Assembly (NCBI RefSeq): GCF_026248685.1
Contig: NZ_CP111038.1
Coordinates: 1-64,000 of the forward strand
Reading direction: 5' to 3'
DNA length: 64,000 nucleotides
Origin: Haladaptatus caseinilyticus
GTDB lineage: Archaea > Halobacteriota > Halobacteria > Halobacteriales > Haladaptataceae
Shown here: positions 54,115 to 63,700 of the stretch, one piece after another
Layout: the number at the start of each line of letters is the position of its first letter
How positions within the stretch are numbered: position 1 is the stretch's first letter
Translations under genes and position numbers: made by a program
The notes under the pieces: model-generated
Told to the model about the DNA's origin: nothing
What the model saw: only the letters and a program-made list of their open reading frames with translations
Database searches by the model: none

Positions 54115-54485
54115 CCGGACTGACCAAGCTAGTCAAATCAACTACTGACGTGGGTTACTCCATTCATCTTGATAAAATAAACCCGTTCCAGAGAATGAGT
54201 GCCAGCGGGCACTTCCATCTAAAGTCATAAACGGCAGTGGTTGGGAGCACCACCATGTTCTCAGCGAATCACAAAATCTAGCGATGTTCCGATTTGAAAT
54301 ACTGGAAGTGCACAAGGGTGGGTGATACAGTTACTGATACACATCTAGAAAGGAGGGGCGCCAGAAGGGAAGGCAAGGGCCTGCAGGAGAAACGACACGA
54401 GAGACGTTTATAAATTAGGATTCAGTGTTACAGGCACAGAAACAGTGCACTGCTTTTTATACCCTGTTCAGTAGTTGTTTCAAGC
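54115..54485. other. Intergenic stretch with downstream promoter
   Basis: Nothing coding seen. TTTTTATACC at 54454-54463 is a good TATA box for the following GTG start (about 27 bases on), implying a leaderless mRNA. Confidence 0.45.
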
Positions 54486-54827
54486 GTGCCTGAGGATCAT
54501 GCCCCCGCTGATATGTTCGCCATCCTTGATGATGAATACGCACGGGCCATCCTCAAGTTAACGAACACCCAACCCATGTCAGCACCACAACTCGCAGCTA
54601 CACTCGACATTTCACGTCCAACAGTCTATCGGCGAATCGAGCAATTGCAATCACTCAACCTTCTCTCAGAAACAACTGATATCGATGCAGATGGACATCA
54701 TCGAGGGATCTACCAAGCGCGACTCGATCGCGTTATAGTTGACCTAACAGATGACCAATTTTCTATTAGAATAAACCGGAGTGATCACCCCGCGGATCGA
54801 TTTACCGATGTTTGGGAGGGGATTTAA
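54486..54827 (+). CDS. Small winged-helix regulator
   Basis: 113 residues from GTG 54486: AILDDEYARAILKLTNTQPM, SAPQLAATLDISRPTVYRRI, EQLQSLNLLSETTDID, an ArsR/HTH_20 type winged helix. It overlaps the next gene by one base (TAATG). Together they repeat the regulator plus small-membrane-protein layout of 48453-47812. Confidence 0.8.
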   Translation: MPEDHAPADMFAILDDEYARAILKLTNTQPMSAPQLAATLDISRPTVYRRIEQLQSLNLLSETTDIDADGHHRGIYQARLDRVIVDLTDDQFSIRINRSDHPADRFTDVWEGI

Positions 54828-55132
54828 TGTCACAGATTGATGTTATCACAGTCGTCAACAATGGTCTTGCCTTACTCGTCATTGTCCTTGGTTTCAGCAT
54901 CATTTGGCGAGCTTATCAAGGCGCCCGTCGCAATGACAGCCGGGCGATGCTGTTGCTCGCTATTGGGCTACTATTCATCACTGTTATACCAAGTATCATC
55001 GAGATGCTACTTCCTATTTTCGCACGATTTGTCACTCCTGCATCTCCAGCTATTGATTATACAACCATCGCCTCAAGAGCATCCGAAGCTACCGGAATCG
55101 GGATTCTTCTCTACTCACTCCATTCTAAATAA
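54827..55132 (+). CDS. Small three-helix membrane protein (DUF7521-like)
   Basis: 101 residues with three membrane helices (VVNNGLALLVIVLGFSIIWR, AMLLLAIGLLFITVIPSII, ATGIGILLYSLHS). It is translationally coupled to the winged-helix gene before it and resembles the 47812 product in size and layout. The regulator plus membrane protein pair may act as a simple two-gene sensing unit. Confidence 0.68.
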   Translation: MSQIDVITVVNNGLALLVIVLGFSIIWRAYQGARRNDSRAMLLLAIGLLFITVIPSIIEMLLPIFARFVTPASPAIDYTTIASRASEATGIGILLYSLHSK

Positions 55133-55265
55133 TACTGTACTCAAACCAATTTAATCATAATATTGATATTGTATGTGGCGCTAGTTACGCTACGGATTGA
55201 CAGCGTCGTGTCCAATTGCAGTGTCGTGAGGTTCGTCCGTTTCATATTCTGGATCAAGTTGGTGG

Positions 55266-55448
55266 CTAATCCGTCTCGACCTCAAGTTGGTCGACCATCC
55301 CGTCGCGGAACATTTGTCGCGTTTCATCGGGACCTGTTATGGTCAACACTGTCTCCTCGTACGGTGGCGAGACTGTGATTTCGTAGTCAGCAAAGGCACA
55401 ACACTGCAATTCTGACGCCGTGAACTGCGCAACCGTGAGAAGCGACAT
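55266..55448 (-). CDS. Small double-Cys hypothetical protein
   Basis: 60 residues from ATG 55448 (55460 also possible). The core FTASELQCCAFADYEITVSP then VLTITGPDETRQMFRDGM resembles the C-terminal half of small proteins with an SxCCPFxxF motif found near metal-resistance genes. Whether it is complete or a fragment is unclear. Confidence 0.5.
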   Translation of the reverse strand: MSLLTVAQFTASELQCCAFADYEITVSPPYEETVLTITGPDETRQMFRDGMVDQLEVETD

Positions 55449-55625
55449 TCCTAATTTCAAAAGCGGAAGTGGAGAACGGGCGAGTCGCTACTCTCGGAGA
55501 AATACTAATACCATTTACCCCAGCGAGAGGATTACAAAACATGGGCTCGCATTGAAGTTCGTCTATTGAATTAGTTCGATTTCACGAAATGTGGATTGGA
55601 AAGTATCCGTAAAATTAGAATATTC

Positions 55626-55890
55626 TCAGGTTTTGTTTCGCCGTATATCCCATAGATCTGAGAACGTAATAACTTCGATACCCGCTGTATGATCGATATA
55701 CGCAAGGAGTTTTTTTATAATCATGTACTCCCATCGTATTGCTGGAATCAAAATGATGGAAATTGAGTATCGTACATTGGCGGTGCTCAGCCGCAAGAGA
55801 AACCGCACGCTTTGCAATATTGAGGTTCTCACCAATCGTTCGAGGAAGTACAAGCGGATCAAACCCATAATACGTCGGTGGTATTCCCAC
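55626..55890 (-). pseudogene. Polysaccharide deacetylase C-terminal relic
   Basis: One frame reads RAVSLAAEHRQCTILNFHHF, and after a shift at about 55730 the next frame continues KKLLAYIDHTAGIEVITFSD and LWDI to a stop. Together they look like the last 80 residues of a NodB-type polysaccharide deacetylase. The catalytic domain is absent, cut off against module C at 55.9 kb. Confidence 0.5.
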
Positions 55891-55915
55891 CTATAGACAG
55901 AGCGAGTAACAGCAC

Positions 55916-56356
55916 TCAGTCCATCTCGAGGAGTGGATGTTCTTTGATATGGGCAAGCGTTTGCTCGTCGATGTACCGAAGCATCTCGTAGTAATTGTCC
56001 GGGAACTCGGCTGGTTCGGGTGGGTGACCGGCATCTGGTGGGCGATGGTAGTGGGTTCGCTTGCCATCCCGGGGATGCTTGTCCCACCGGCGTTTCCATC
56101 CTCGTTCGTCGCTCCAGTTCTCTTGATAATGCAGTTCGAAGTCGCCACTCGTGTACCAGCGAATATCGTAGTAGGCGTCCTCGACGTCCGGTGGAAAATA
56201 GTCTTGGATGAATGTCGCCGTGAGCGTCGGTTTCCCGTGTTTCAACGAGATGGTAGTGGTGCCGATGTAGGCCGCGGTATCCAAGCGCTGTTTGATACTC
56301 ATAAGGATTGTGCGGTCAACACTCCCGACAGGAGTATGCGCGTCGTGAGAACCCAT
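55916..56356 (-). CDS. His/Trp-rich small protein of HTH-linked module C
   Basis: A 146-residue protein in the same position as those of modules A and B but divergent: DIRWYTSGDFELHYQENWSD, RGWKRRWDKHPRDGKRTHYH, RPPDAGHPPEPAEFP, then a helix NYYEMLRYIDEQTLAHI. The strand-then-His-cluster-then-helix layout, with RWD and HYH, is the most TumE/DUF6516-like of the three. It follows the winged-helix gene by two bases. Confidence 0.7.
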   Translation of the reverse strand: MGSHDAHTPVGSVDRTILMSIKQRLDTAAYIGTTTISLKHGKPTLTATFIQDYFPPDVEDAYYDIRWYTSGDFELHYQENWSDERGWKRRWDKHPRDGKRTHYHRPPDAGHPPEPAEFPDNYYEMLRYIDEQTLAHIKEHPLLEMD

Positions 56357-56358
56357 CG

Positions 56359-56898
56359 TTAGTCAGCGCTCGCTTCAGCGCGGTCACTGAGACGACGGCG
56401 AGCGCGGTCGTGGAGTCGCAGTTCTTCCTTGAGGCTCGCCCATGTCGAAAGATCGTCCCACGCTTCTTCGAGATCAATATCGAGGCGATCGGCCGCCTCG
56501 ACGACGTCGATGCTGGCTGGTGTATCGGCGTCATAGCGATCACGGAACGTTGTGAGCTGATCCCGAATTTCGAGCACATTCCCTCTAAGGTCCTCCAGTG
56601 AATGGGTATTGGCGAGTTCACTCACATACCGCCATTCGAAATATTCTGTGTTACGTTCATACCGGACTGGTCGGCCGTCGCGTTTGGTCGCGACGCCGAG
56701 TTCAGTGAACCAGTTGAGATACTTGCGAGCGGTGTCTGTTGAACACGAGAGTTGCTCGGCGACGTCTGGCGCACTCACACCGCCCGTGTTCTGCACGAGG
56801 AGACTGTAGATGCGTTCTTCGGTCGAGGGAGTGTCAGTGAAGACCGATTCGAGGTCATCGATCGGTGGACGATCTGAGAACGGTGGGTCAGTCGACAT
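56359..56898 (-). CDS. Winged-helix protein of module C
   Basis: 179 residues. The winged helix reads STEERIYSLLVQNTGGVSAP, DVAEQLSCSTDTARKYLNWF, TELGVATKRDGRPVRYERNT, and the C-terminal part is helical (LRGNVLEIRDQLTTFRDRYD). It is related in plan to the regulators of modules A and B, with a somewhat different N-terminus. A 10-bp perfect inverted repeat lies 22 bases before its ATG. Probable repressor/antitoxin of the pair. Confidence 0.78.
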   Translation of the reverse strand: MSTDPPFSDRPPIDDLESVFTDTPSTEERIYSLLVQNTGGVSAPDVAEQLSCSTDTARKYLNWFTELGVATKRDGRPVRYERNTEYFEWRYVSELANTHSLEDLRGNVLEIRDQLTTFRDRYDADTPASIDVVEAADRLDIDLEEAWDDLSTWASLKEELRLHDRARRRLSDRAEASAD

Positions 56899-56919
56899 AC
56901 TAGCGTATAGATGCTTAAG

Positions 56920-56951
56920 CGAGATAATTCTTTCTCCGGCTAATTATCTCG
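56920..56951. promoter_or_regulatory. Operator-like inverted repeat of module C
   Basis: CGAGATAATT-N12-AATTATCTCG, perfect 10-bp arms, starting 22 bases before ATG 56898. It is the clearest of the three module operators. Confidence 0.68.
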
Positions 56952-57097
56952 TTTTGTTGCGTTACGGGGGAACTGGTGTACATCGGCTCTTGTGGGACGT
57001 ATCGTGGTTAGAATAATACCTTAGTGTTGGTGAGAATCAAATCAAAAATCGACATTTAGAGTAATTATTAACTAGTCATAGCATAAGATAATATCAA

Positions 57098-57487
57098 ATG
57101 GAAACGTTCCCAATCGCCGGCCAGATCATCAATACAAAGCTCATTTTTGGTCTGACTGCCCGTGATATTGGCGAAGCACTCGTCATTCCGTTTCTCGGTC
57201 TGGGCATTGCCCAGAGTCTCGGCGCCTCAGGCGATCTCTTTCTCATTGCCACCGGAATTGCGCTTGCTCTCGGTGTGGTGATTCTCCTCATCACGCCTGC
57301 TGCACAGCGGCCGCTGAGCTACGCGCGAGCCTGTGTACACTACTACCTCGGTACGACCACCTACCGCAATCGCCGGATACGACCCGACGCGGAAACGACG
57401 AAAACCCAAGATGTGGTTGGTGTCCGCCACGCTGGGCTCGACATCGAGACAATCGAAGCGGAAGACGACCACGACTCCCATCAGTAA
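57098..57487 (+). CDS. VirB3/PrgI-like membrane protein
   Basis: A 129-residue protein with a short leader (IAGQIINTKLIFGLTARD), two adjacent membrane helices (IGEALVIPFLGLGIAQSLG and LFLIATGIALALGVVILLIT) and a basic, then acidic cytoplasmic tail. Position immediately before the VirB4 genes and this two-helix build are typical of VirB3/PrgI. It starts the right half of the secretion cluster; six bases separate it from the next gene. Confidence 0.65.
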   Translation: METFPIAGQIINTKLIFGLTARDIGEALVIPFLGLGIAQSLGASGDLFLIATGIALALGVVILLITPAAQRPLSYARACVHYYLGTTTYRNRRIRPDAETTKTQDVVGVRHAGLDIETIEAEDDHDSHQ

Positions 57488-57493
57488 TTCACC

Positions 57494-58534
57494 ATGGATT
57501 CACCACCGCCTGCCACCGACACCTCGACAGCCACTACTGGACAGGATGGCACGCAAGACGAAGCAGAGACCGAGACGACTGAATCTGATTCCACGTCAGC
57601 ACCAGATGAGTCAACCACTCAGTCATCCGCTGATGGCCCTACGGTACGGACAGCGCTCGGGATAGCCGATCACGCATCCAAAACCGATGCGGAACGGCCT
57701 GAATCAGATTTGGACGTTCTCCGAGCGATGGATGCCGCCCTTGCAGACATCGACACGGACCTTCCAACGGCGCGTGACGAAGCACGGGCTCGAGACCAGT
57801 TCCACCTTGAGGACAAAATCAACAAGAAAACGACGACACAAGCGCAACTCGGCTTTGACTATGTTCGTGATGACGGTATCGCGGTCGATGGTGACGATTA
57901 TATTGGACTCGTGAAAGTCAAGCCGCGAAACTGGCTGACGCTCAACTATGAGCAACGCCGGCAGGTGATGAGCGACTACATTTCGTTTCTGATGGCACTT
58001 GATTGGTCGATCGCCATTCCGTGCTATCCCCGGGAGTTCGACCTCGGTGAACACTACAACAAGTTCATTCGCGGTGGCACAAGCGTCGCTGCACGCGGCC
58101 AGTCTCCGATTTTGCAGTATGGACGCCGCTACTACATCCAATGGGCACAGGACAACATCGACGGCTCTGGAATCAAGACTCGAGACTACTACATTGTCAT
58201 CCGCGTCAACGCCACACAGGTCACAACAAATCTGGATACCGGGAGCGTCCTCAACCAGCTGAGTACACTCCCACTTATCGGCTCTGCTGGCGCAAACATT
58301 CTCAAACACCTTCCATGGGTCAAGAACCACGAGAAGGCAGAAACCGAACTGTGCATCCGGGAAGTGCACAATCGCCAGCGGCGTGTGATCGACAAGCTTG
58401 GGCGAACGGACGTCGCGACTGAATTAGTCAGCACTCGCCAGGAGACGATGGAGATTCTGTACCACTACTACAATCACGTGAAACCCGAGTTTGACAAATT
58501 TGATCACGCGACATTCTCCGAGGGGGAGATCTAA
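57494..58534 (+). CDS. VirB4 N-terminal-domain-like protein
   Basis: 346 residues: a disordered acidic/Ser-Thr leader of about 80 residues, then a folded domain (GFDYVRDDGIAVDGDDYIGL, VKVKPRNWLTLNYEQRRQVM, YISFLMALDWSIAIPCYPRE, YYIVIRVNATQVTT). This resembles the N-terminal domain of VirB4/TraC ATPases, here encoded as a separate gene. It has no P-loop. Two bases separate it from the ATPase gene, so the two products probably assemble together. Confidence 0.7.
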   Translation: MDSPPPATDTSTATTGQDGTQDEAETETTESDSTSAPDESTTQSSADGPTVRTALGIADHASKTDAERPESDLDVLRAMDAALADIDTDLPTARDEARARDQFHLEDKINKKTTTQAQLGFDYVRDDGIAVDGDDYIGLVKVKPRNWLTLNYEQRRQVMSDYISFLMALDWSIAIPCYPREFDLGEHYNKFIRGGTSVAARGQSPILQYGRRYYIQWAQDNIDGSGIKTRDYYIVIRVNATQVTTNLDTGSVLNQLSTLPLIGSAGANILKHLPWVKNHEKAETELCIREVHNRQRRVIDKLGRTDVATELVSTRQETMEILYHYYNHVKPEFDKFDHATFSEGEI

Positions 58535-58536
58535 CG

Positions 58537-60756
58537 ATGGGCTCTCGCCTCCGATCACTCATTCCTGGCTTCGAAAGTGAGCCGGGACTGGATGAGATCG
58601 ATGACGAGACCTTCGACCGAGCGACCGCCATCCTCGAAGCGAATGGCGACGAGTTGTCCAAGGAAAATATCCAAGCCCAAGCGAGATATCTCCTTGAACT
58701 CGAAAATTCCGAGGACGGTGAGATTCGTCTCGGTGTACTTCAAGACGAGACAGAACGCTCGCTCGCCGACCGGGATATCATCGCCCCACACGAGATCTCC
58801 GAGGAATCAGGGCTCCTAGAGTCGGGATACATGGTTCGTGGTGGCCAGTACGTCCGCACGATGACGATCCATGGGTATCCCGAGCGTGTTCCGCTCGGGT
58901 GGCTTGACGACCTCTACACGACACACGACAATATTCGAGTCACACAGCACATCCGGCCGCGTGATTCACACGAGATTTTACGAAAACTCCGCAATCGACT
59001 CACACAGCTCCGTGCTCGGCTCTATCGAAAAGACGAGAAAAATCAGAGTGATACTCACGAACTCGAATCCGATCATGAGGCCGTCTCCGATCTCATTTGG
59101 GATATCATTCGCGGCGAGACGAAGCTGTTCACCTTCGCGATCTACTTCGAGATCATCGCCGATTCGAAGCAGGAATTGAACGAGGCGACTGAGCGTGCCT
59201 TGGAGATCATCGCCAAAGCGAATACCGAGGCAGTCCCCCTTGAGAAGCGGCAGGTCGAGTCACAAGATGCCCTCGCACCGCTCGGAAATGATCCGATCAA
59301 GGCGACCCAACTCATGCAGGAGACGGCTGTTGGGACGATGTTCCCATTCATTGAGCCTGCACTGGCCGATGACGAGGGTGTCTATTACGGGTTCGACGGG
59401 ACGCATACCCCCGTTCTCCTCGATCGCTACCGATTCTCCTCGTATTCGAAGGTGATTGCTGGTGAGATGGGCTCAGGGAAGACGTTCGCCGAGAAGTACG
59501 AGATGTTCCATCGCATGATGATGGATCCCGAAATCGAACTTCTTGTCCTGGATCCACTCGCGGATTTCGTGGATTTCGCCGAAGATCTTGGTGGGCAAGT
59601 GATCCGCTTTGGTGGCCAGAACACGATCAACCCACTCGAAATTCGACGTGGGATCGACGACGTCGTCGAAGATCCCTTCCTCAAGAAGTACCGATCAGTG
59701 ATGGAGTTATTCCGACTGCATTTTGCTTCGGGTGACGGCCAAGCCCTCTCAAATGAACAAGAGGGGATTCTTCGACGTGCCGTCTTGCTTTCCTATTACC
59801 AGTACGGCATTACCGAAGACCCAGCCACGCACGAAAACACGAGCCCGATTATCGGAGATATCATCGATATTCTCGAACACATCACCGATGGCGATGATCC
59901 CACTGAGTTCCTCGACTATCATCCTGATGCCGACAAACGGCGAGTTGCTCCGAAAGTACAGGACATCGCCGATCGGTTCCGAGAGACGGACGAGCGGCTC
60001 GCCTATCAGCTGTTGCTCGGATTGGAAGCCTTTCAGGAAGGCGGTGAGAACGCGAATCTGAACGGGCGGACGAACGTCGAACTCGATAATCGGCTTGTGA
60101 CCATCGATATGTCGATGTTCTCCGATACGGGGCAAGCGCCGCTGTTCATGCACGTGATGTTCGACTGGATCTATCAGCGGGCTCAAAGCAGTAATCGCCG
60201 GACACAGGTGACGATCGATGAGGCCCATTATCTCTTACGTCGGGCCGCCACGACGGATTTGATCGACCTGTTCATCCGGCATAGTCGGCACTTCAACACC
60301 GGCCTGACGCTGATCTCGCAAACGGTGGATGAGTTCCTCGTTGAGTCCACCGAACAGTCTGCAGACGCACTCGAGAAAGCTCGCGAGATCTACAACCTTT
60401 GTAATATCAAGCAGATTTTCCGGCACGAATCGGTGAGCGAGGAGATGATCGCTGCCCACGACCTTACCCACAACGAACAGCGATTCATCGCTTCTGCACA
60501 GACTGGCGAAGACGGAACTCACTCCGAGAGCTTGCTGCTTGTCAACGACTGGAAGAAACGCATTCAGTTGCATGTCGATGAGTTTGCCGTCCATGTGCTC
60601 GATGAGGATCTCGATCCGTGGGAGTACTTGATTGAGCAGAATGCGCTCGACACGAGCGATGTTTCCTACTTGCTTGCGGACGGACGCGCCGCAGAGTACG
60701 ACATTCCTCAGTCTCTGCTCGAGCAGGCTCGCGAATCCACACCACCCACCAGCTAA
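58537..60756 (+). CDS. virB4: VirB4/TraC-type secretion ATPase
   Basis: A 739-residue HerA/FtsK-superfamily ATPase that would energise the conjugation channel. Walker A is GEMGSGKTFAEKYEMFHRMM (about residue 308), preceded by DRYRFSSYSKVIA; Walker B is VTIDEAHYLLRR (about residue 557), then the sensor-like LFIRHSRHFNTGLTLISQTV. The long middle insertion with FLDYHPDADKRRVAPKVQDI is normal for VirB4. It is the most secure marker of type IV secretion in the window. Confidence 0.9.
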   Translation: MGSRLRSLIPGFESEPGLDEIDDETFDRATAILEANGDELSKENIQAQARYLLELENSEDGEIRLGVLQDETERSLADRDIIAPHEISEESGLLESGYMVRGGQYVRTMTIHGYPERVPLGWLDDLYTTHDNIRVTQHIRPRDSHEILRKLRNRLTQLRARLYRKDEKNQSDTHELESDHEAVSDLIWDIIRGETKLFTFAIYFEIIADSKQELNEATERALEIIAKANTEAVPLEKRQVESQDALAPLGNDPIKATQLMQETAVGTMFPFIEPALADDEGVYYGFDGTHTPVLLDRYRFSSYSKVIAGEMGSGKTFAEKYEMFHRMMMDPEIELLVLDPLADFVDFAEDLGGQVIRFGGQNTINPLEIRRGIDDVVEDPFLKKYRSVMELFRLHFASGDGQALSNEQEGILRRAVLLSYYQYGITEDPATHENTSPIIGDIIDILEHITDGDDPTEFLDYHPDADKRRVAPKVQDIADRFRETDERLAYQLLLGLEAFQEGGENANLNGRTNVELDNRLVTIDMSMFSDTGQAPLFMHVMFDWIYQRAQSSNRRTQVTIDEAHYLLRRAATTDLIDLFIRHSRHFNTGLTLISQTVDEFLVESTEQSADALEKAREIYNLCNIKQIFRHESVSEEMIAAHDLTHNEQRFIASAQTGEDGTHSESLLLVNDWKKRIQLHVDEFAVHVLDEDLDPWEYLIEQNALDTSDVSYLLADGRAAEYDIPQSLLEQARESTPPTS

Positions 60757-60788
60757 CGCACGAAATTACAGGAATCAATTCACCACCC

Positions 60789-63700
60789 ATGACTGCCACT
60801 CGTCGCTACATTCGAATCGAACCAGCCCACGAACGTGTCACACCCTCCGATATCATTTCTCGCCTCGCTGGCCTACGCAAACTAAAATCTGGCTGGAAGG
60901 TCAAATACCATCCTTTGAAAAATGCACCCACGTTCGAGTTTCTCGCGCTCACACAGGGGAATCAAACGCCGGTGCGCTTCTATCTCGGCGTTAATGATGA
61001 GACGCTTTTGTCGACTATCCGCTCGGAGTTGACTACTGCATATCCGGCGAGTTACCACCTGTCAGAGGAAGAACTCACGCTTCCCGACGAACTTCTCGGG
61101 CCGTCCACAGAGAACACCGATACGGACGAAGAAGACTCACCCGAGCCCCAATCCGTTGATGATGCACGTTCGGAACTGTTGAACCGAACACCAATCGCCG
61201 CCCGATGGCGGGGCATTGGAACGCGTTCGGACGATTGGATGACGCCACTTACACAGTATTCACAGCTCCACGCGACAGACCAACGTACCGACAGTGCATC
61301 GGCAAAGGCCCCGCTCGCAACGGCCGTCGAGCGGCTTTCGCAAGCGAGTGCTCCCACTGTGTTGCAAGTGCTCTTCACTCGGTATGCGGACTGGGAGAAA
61401 GCGGCCAATACACGCAAAGAGAATATTCAAACGAAACACGATGGGTTCGTCCAGTCTGCAAAAACTAGCTTCAATGATATGCTTCGTGGCTATGATGAAG
61501 AAGAAATTCGCGATCGACGGCGTGGACGAGACGCCCCCCAAATCGGGGAGAATATCCGACAGTCACCAAACGCCACAAGTGGAGGAGCTGCCTCCCGGCA
61601 AGCACTCATCGACCAGAAAAACCCGTCCCAAACGTATCTGGTAAACATGCGTGCAGCGGGGGTGCCACCCGCAGACGCTACCGAGACGACTATTGGAACG
61701 GTGCATAGTGAGGTCGACGCGCTTGCGAACGCGTTCAATCATCTCGGTGGGGCGTACTATGAACTCGACGGGAGCCGTCTCGCGAAGGGACTGACCAATA
61801 TTCGCGATCCAGCAAAGAAAGAGCTCAAACGGCTGCTCGATCGGTCATTCAACATCTCTCGCCAAGGGCGCAAACGCTCGCAGCTCATTTTGAATGCGGA
61901 CGAACTCGCTAATTTCGTTGCCGTCCCGAGTGCACATACACTGACCACTGAGGGTGCTCGTGGTACTCGTGGCAAAGAGCGGCTCCGCCAGCCGTTGTCA
62001 CTCCCAGCACCGGAGATGTTGGACCGGTTGTCAGCACCCGGCATGGCGATTGGTCTGCCGCTCAAAGATCGAAACCAACCACTTGATGACGCGGTGTATG
62101 CCCACATATCGACACTCGTTACACACTACATTCGCGCTGCCTCGACTGGCTCGGGCAAGTCAAAAAGCGTCCAGAATGACATGCTGACACTGAGCGAGCA
62201 CGTCGGCGGTCCAACAGTGTTGCTCGAGTCGAAAGGCGATGCAATGGTTGAAAACTACCTCAAAGCTCATTACGCGAAATTCGGCACGCTCGATAACGTC
62301 TATCACTTTGATGCGCCGGAGATGTTACCAGCCTTCTCGTTTTTCGATATTCGTCCCAAGCTTGCGATGGGCCGCCGCCGTGAAGATGCAATCCAGGATA
62401 CCGTCGAGCATTTTCACGAGGTCATGCGGCTGATTCTCGGGAAAGAAACACACGATCGGGCATTTGTTGCGAACGAGATTTTGACGTTCTTGATCAAAGC
62501 ACTGTTTGATAAGGAGTACGGGCAAGACGCGTTTAGTCTCGATACGCTTATTGAGGCCGTCTATCAGATGCGCCATGAGCGCATTATTCCGGAAATTTGT
62601 GCTGAGAATGCCCACATCGAGCGGGCGTTACTCCAGCAATGTGAGTTGGACGAGTCGCAATTCCAACAGTCAATGGGTGGGGCTGCGAATCGACTGAACA
62701 AGCTGGTCGAACTCGAACATCTCTATCAGATCTTCAATCACGTCCCTGAGTGGGATGATGAGGCTGGCGAATACACTGAGAACGTCTTCGACTTTCGACA
62801 TTTTCTCGATGAAGACGTAGTGATTCTATTCGACATCGGTGAATTGCGTACCGACTCGCGCAACGCGCTGACGATGGTTCTGCTGAGCAATCTCTGGGAT
62901 GCGGCGCAGGGATGGTCCGATGAGAACAGGACAGGAGAGGACAAACCAGTGACGAGTGATGAGAAGATTGCGAACGTTATTATTGAAGAGGCAGCAGCGG
63001 TTGCGACGTCTGAACTCGTCTATGAGGAATTCTTGCCCCAAGGACGGGGCTTTGGGGTGAGCCTTGGCCTGATCATGCAGTACCCCGACCAAGTGAACGA
63101 TCACAGTCGGTCAAATCGACCGTATAAGGAGATTTTGAACAACGTGAAGACGAAAATCATCGGGAACATCGAGGTTGACGATGAGCTCGCGAAATCAATG
63201 GCCCATGAGAATTTGTCTACACAAGACCTTAGCAAGCGGATACAACGGTTGCCGTCTGGCGAGTGGATCGTGCAACTCCCGAGTCCCGGTTTTGGCAAAA
63301 CCGATCCGACAACATTCTCGCTTGCTCCGTTGCCAATTCCCGAGGGACATCCGGAAAGTGATGAGCCACTCGCCGGTGACGCACACCACCTCTTTGAAGA
63401 GATGGCCCGCCCGCAGGTCAGACGCCGAACCCAGACCGAATGCAGTATCCACAATCGTCCGAGCACAATCGGGCATGGGGATGCACGGGATACGCTTGCA
63501 GAGATGGGTGGTGAAGGTGAAGACACTGCAGGCACAGACGGGTCTCAAGAGCACACACCCGACGCTGAAGCTGCCGACGGTGGCACTCCAGCCGAGACAC
63601 CCTTCTTCGGTGGAAGCGATGTGAGTGACGCCACAGACACAGCTGCAGACGGCGAGGTCGAATCGGACACTGAAGACACACCAGCCAGCGACCGACCGAG

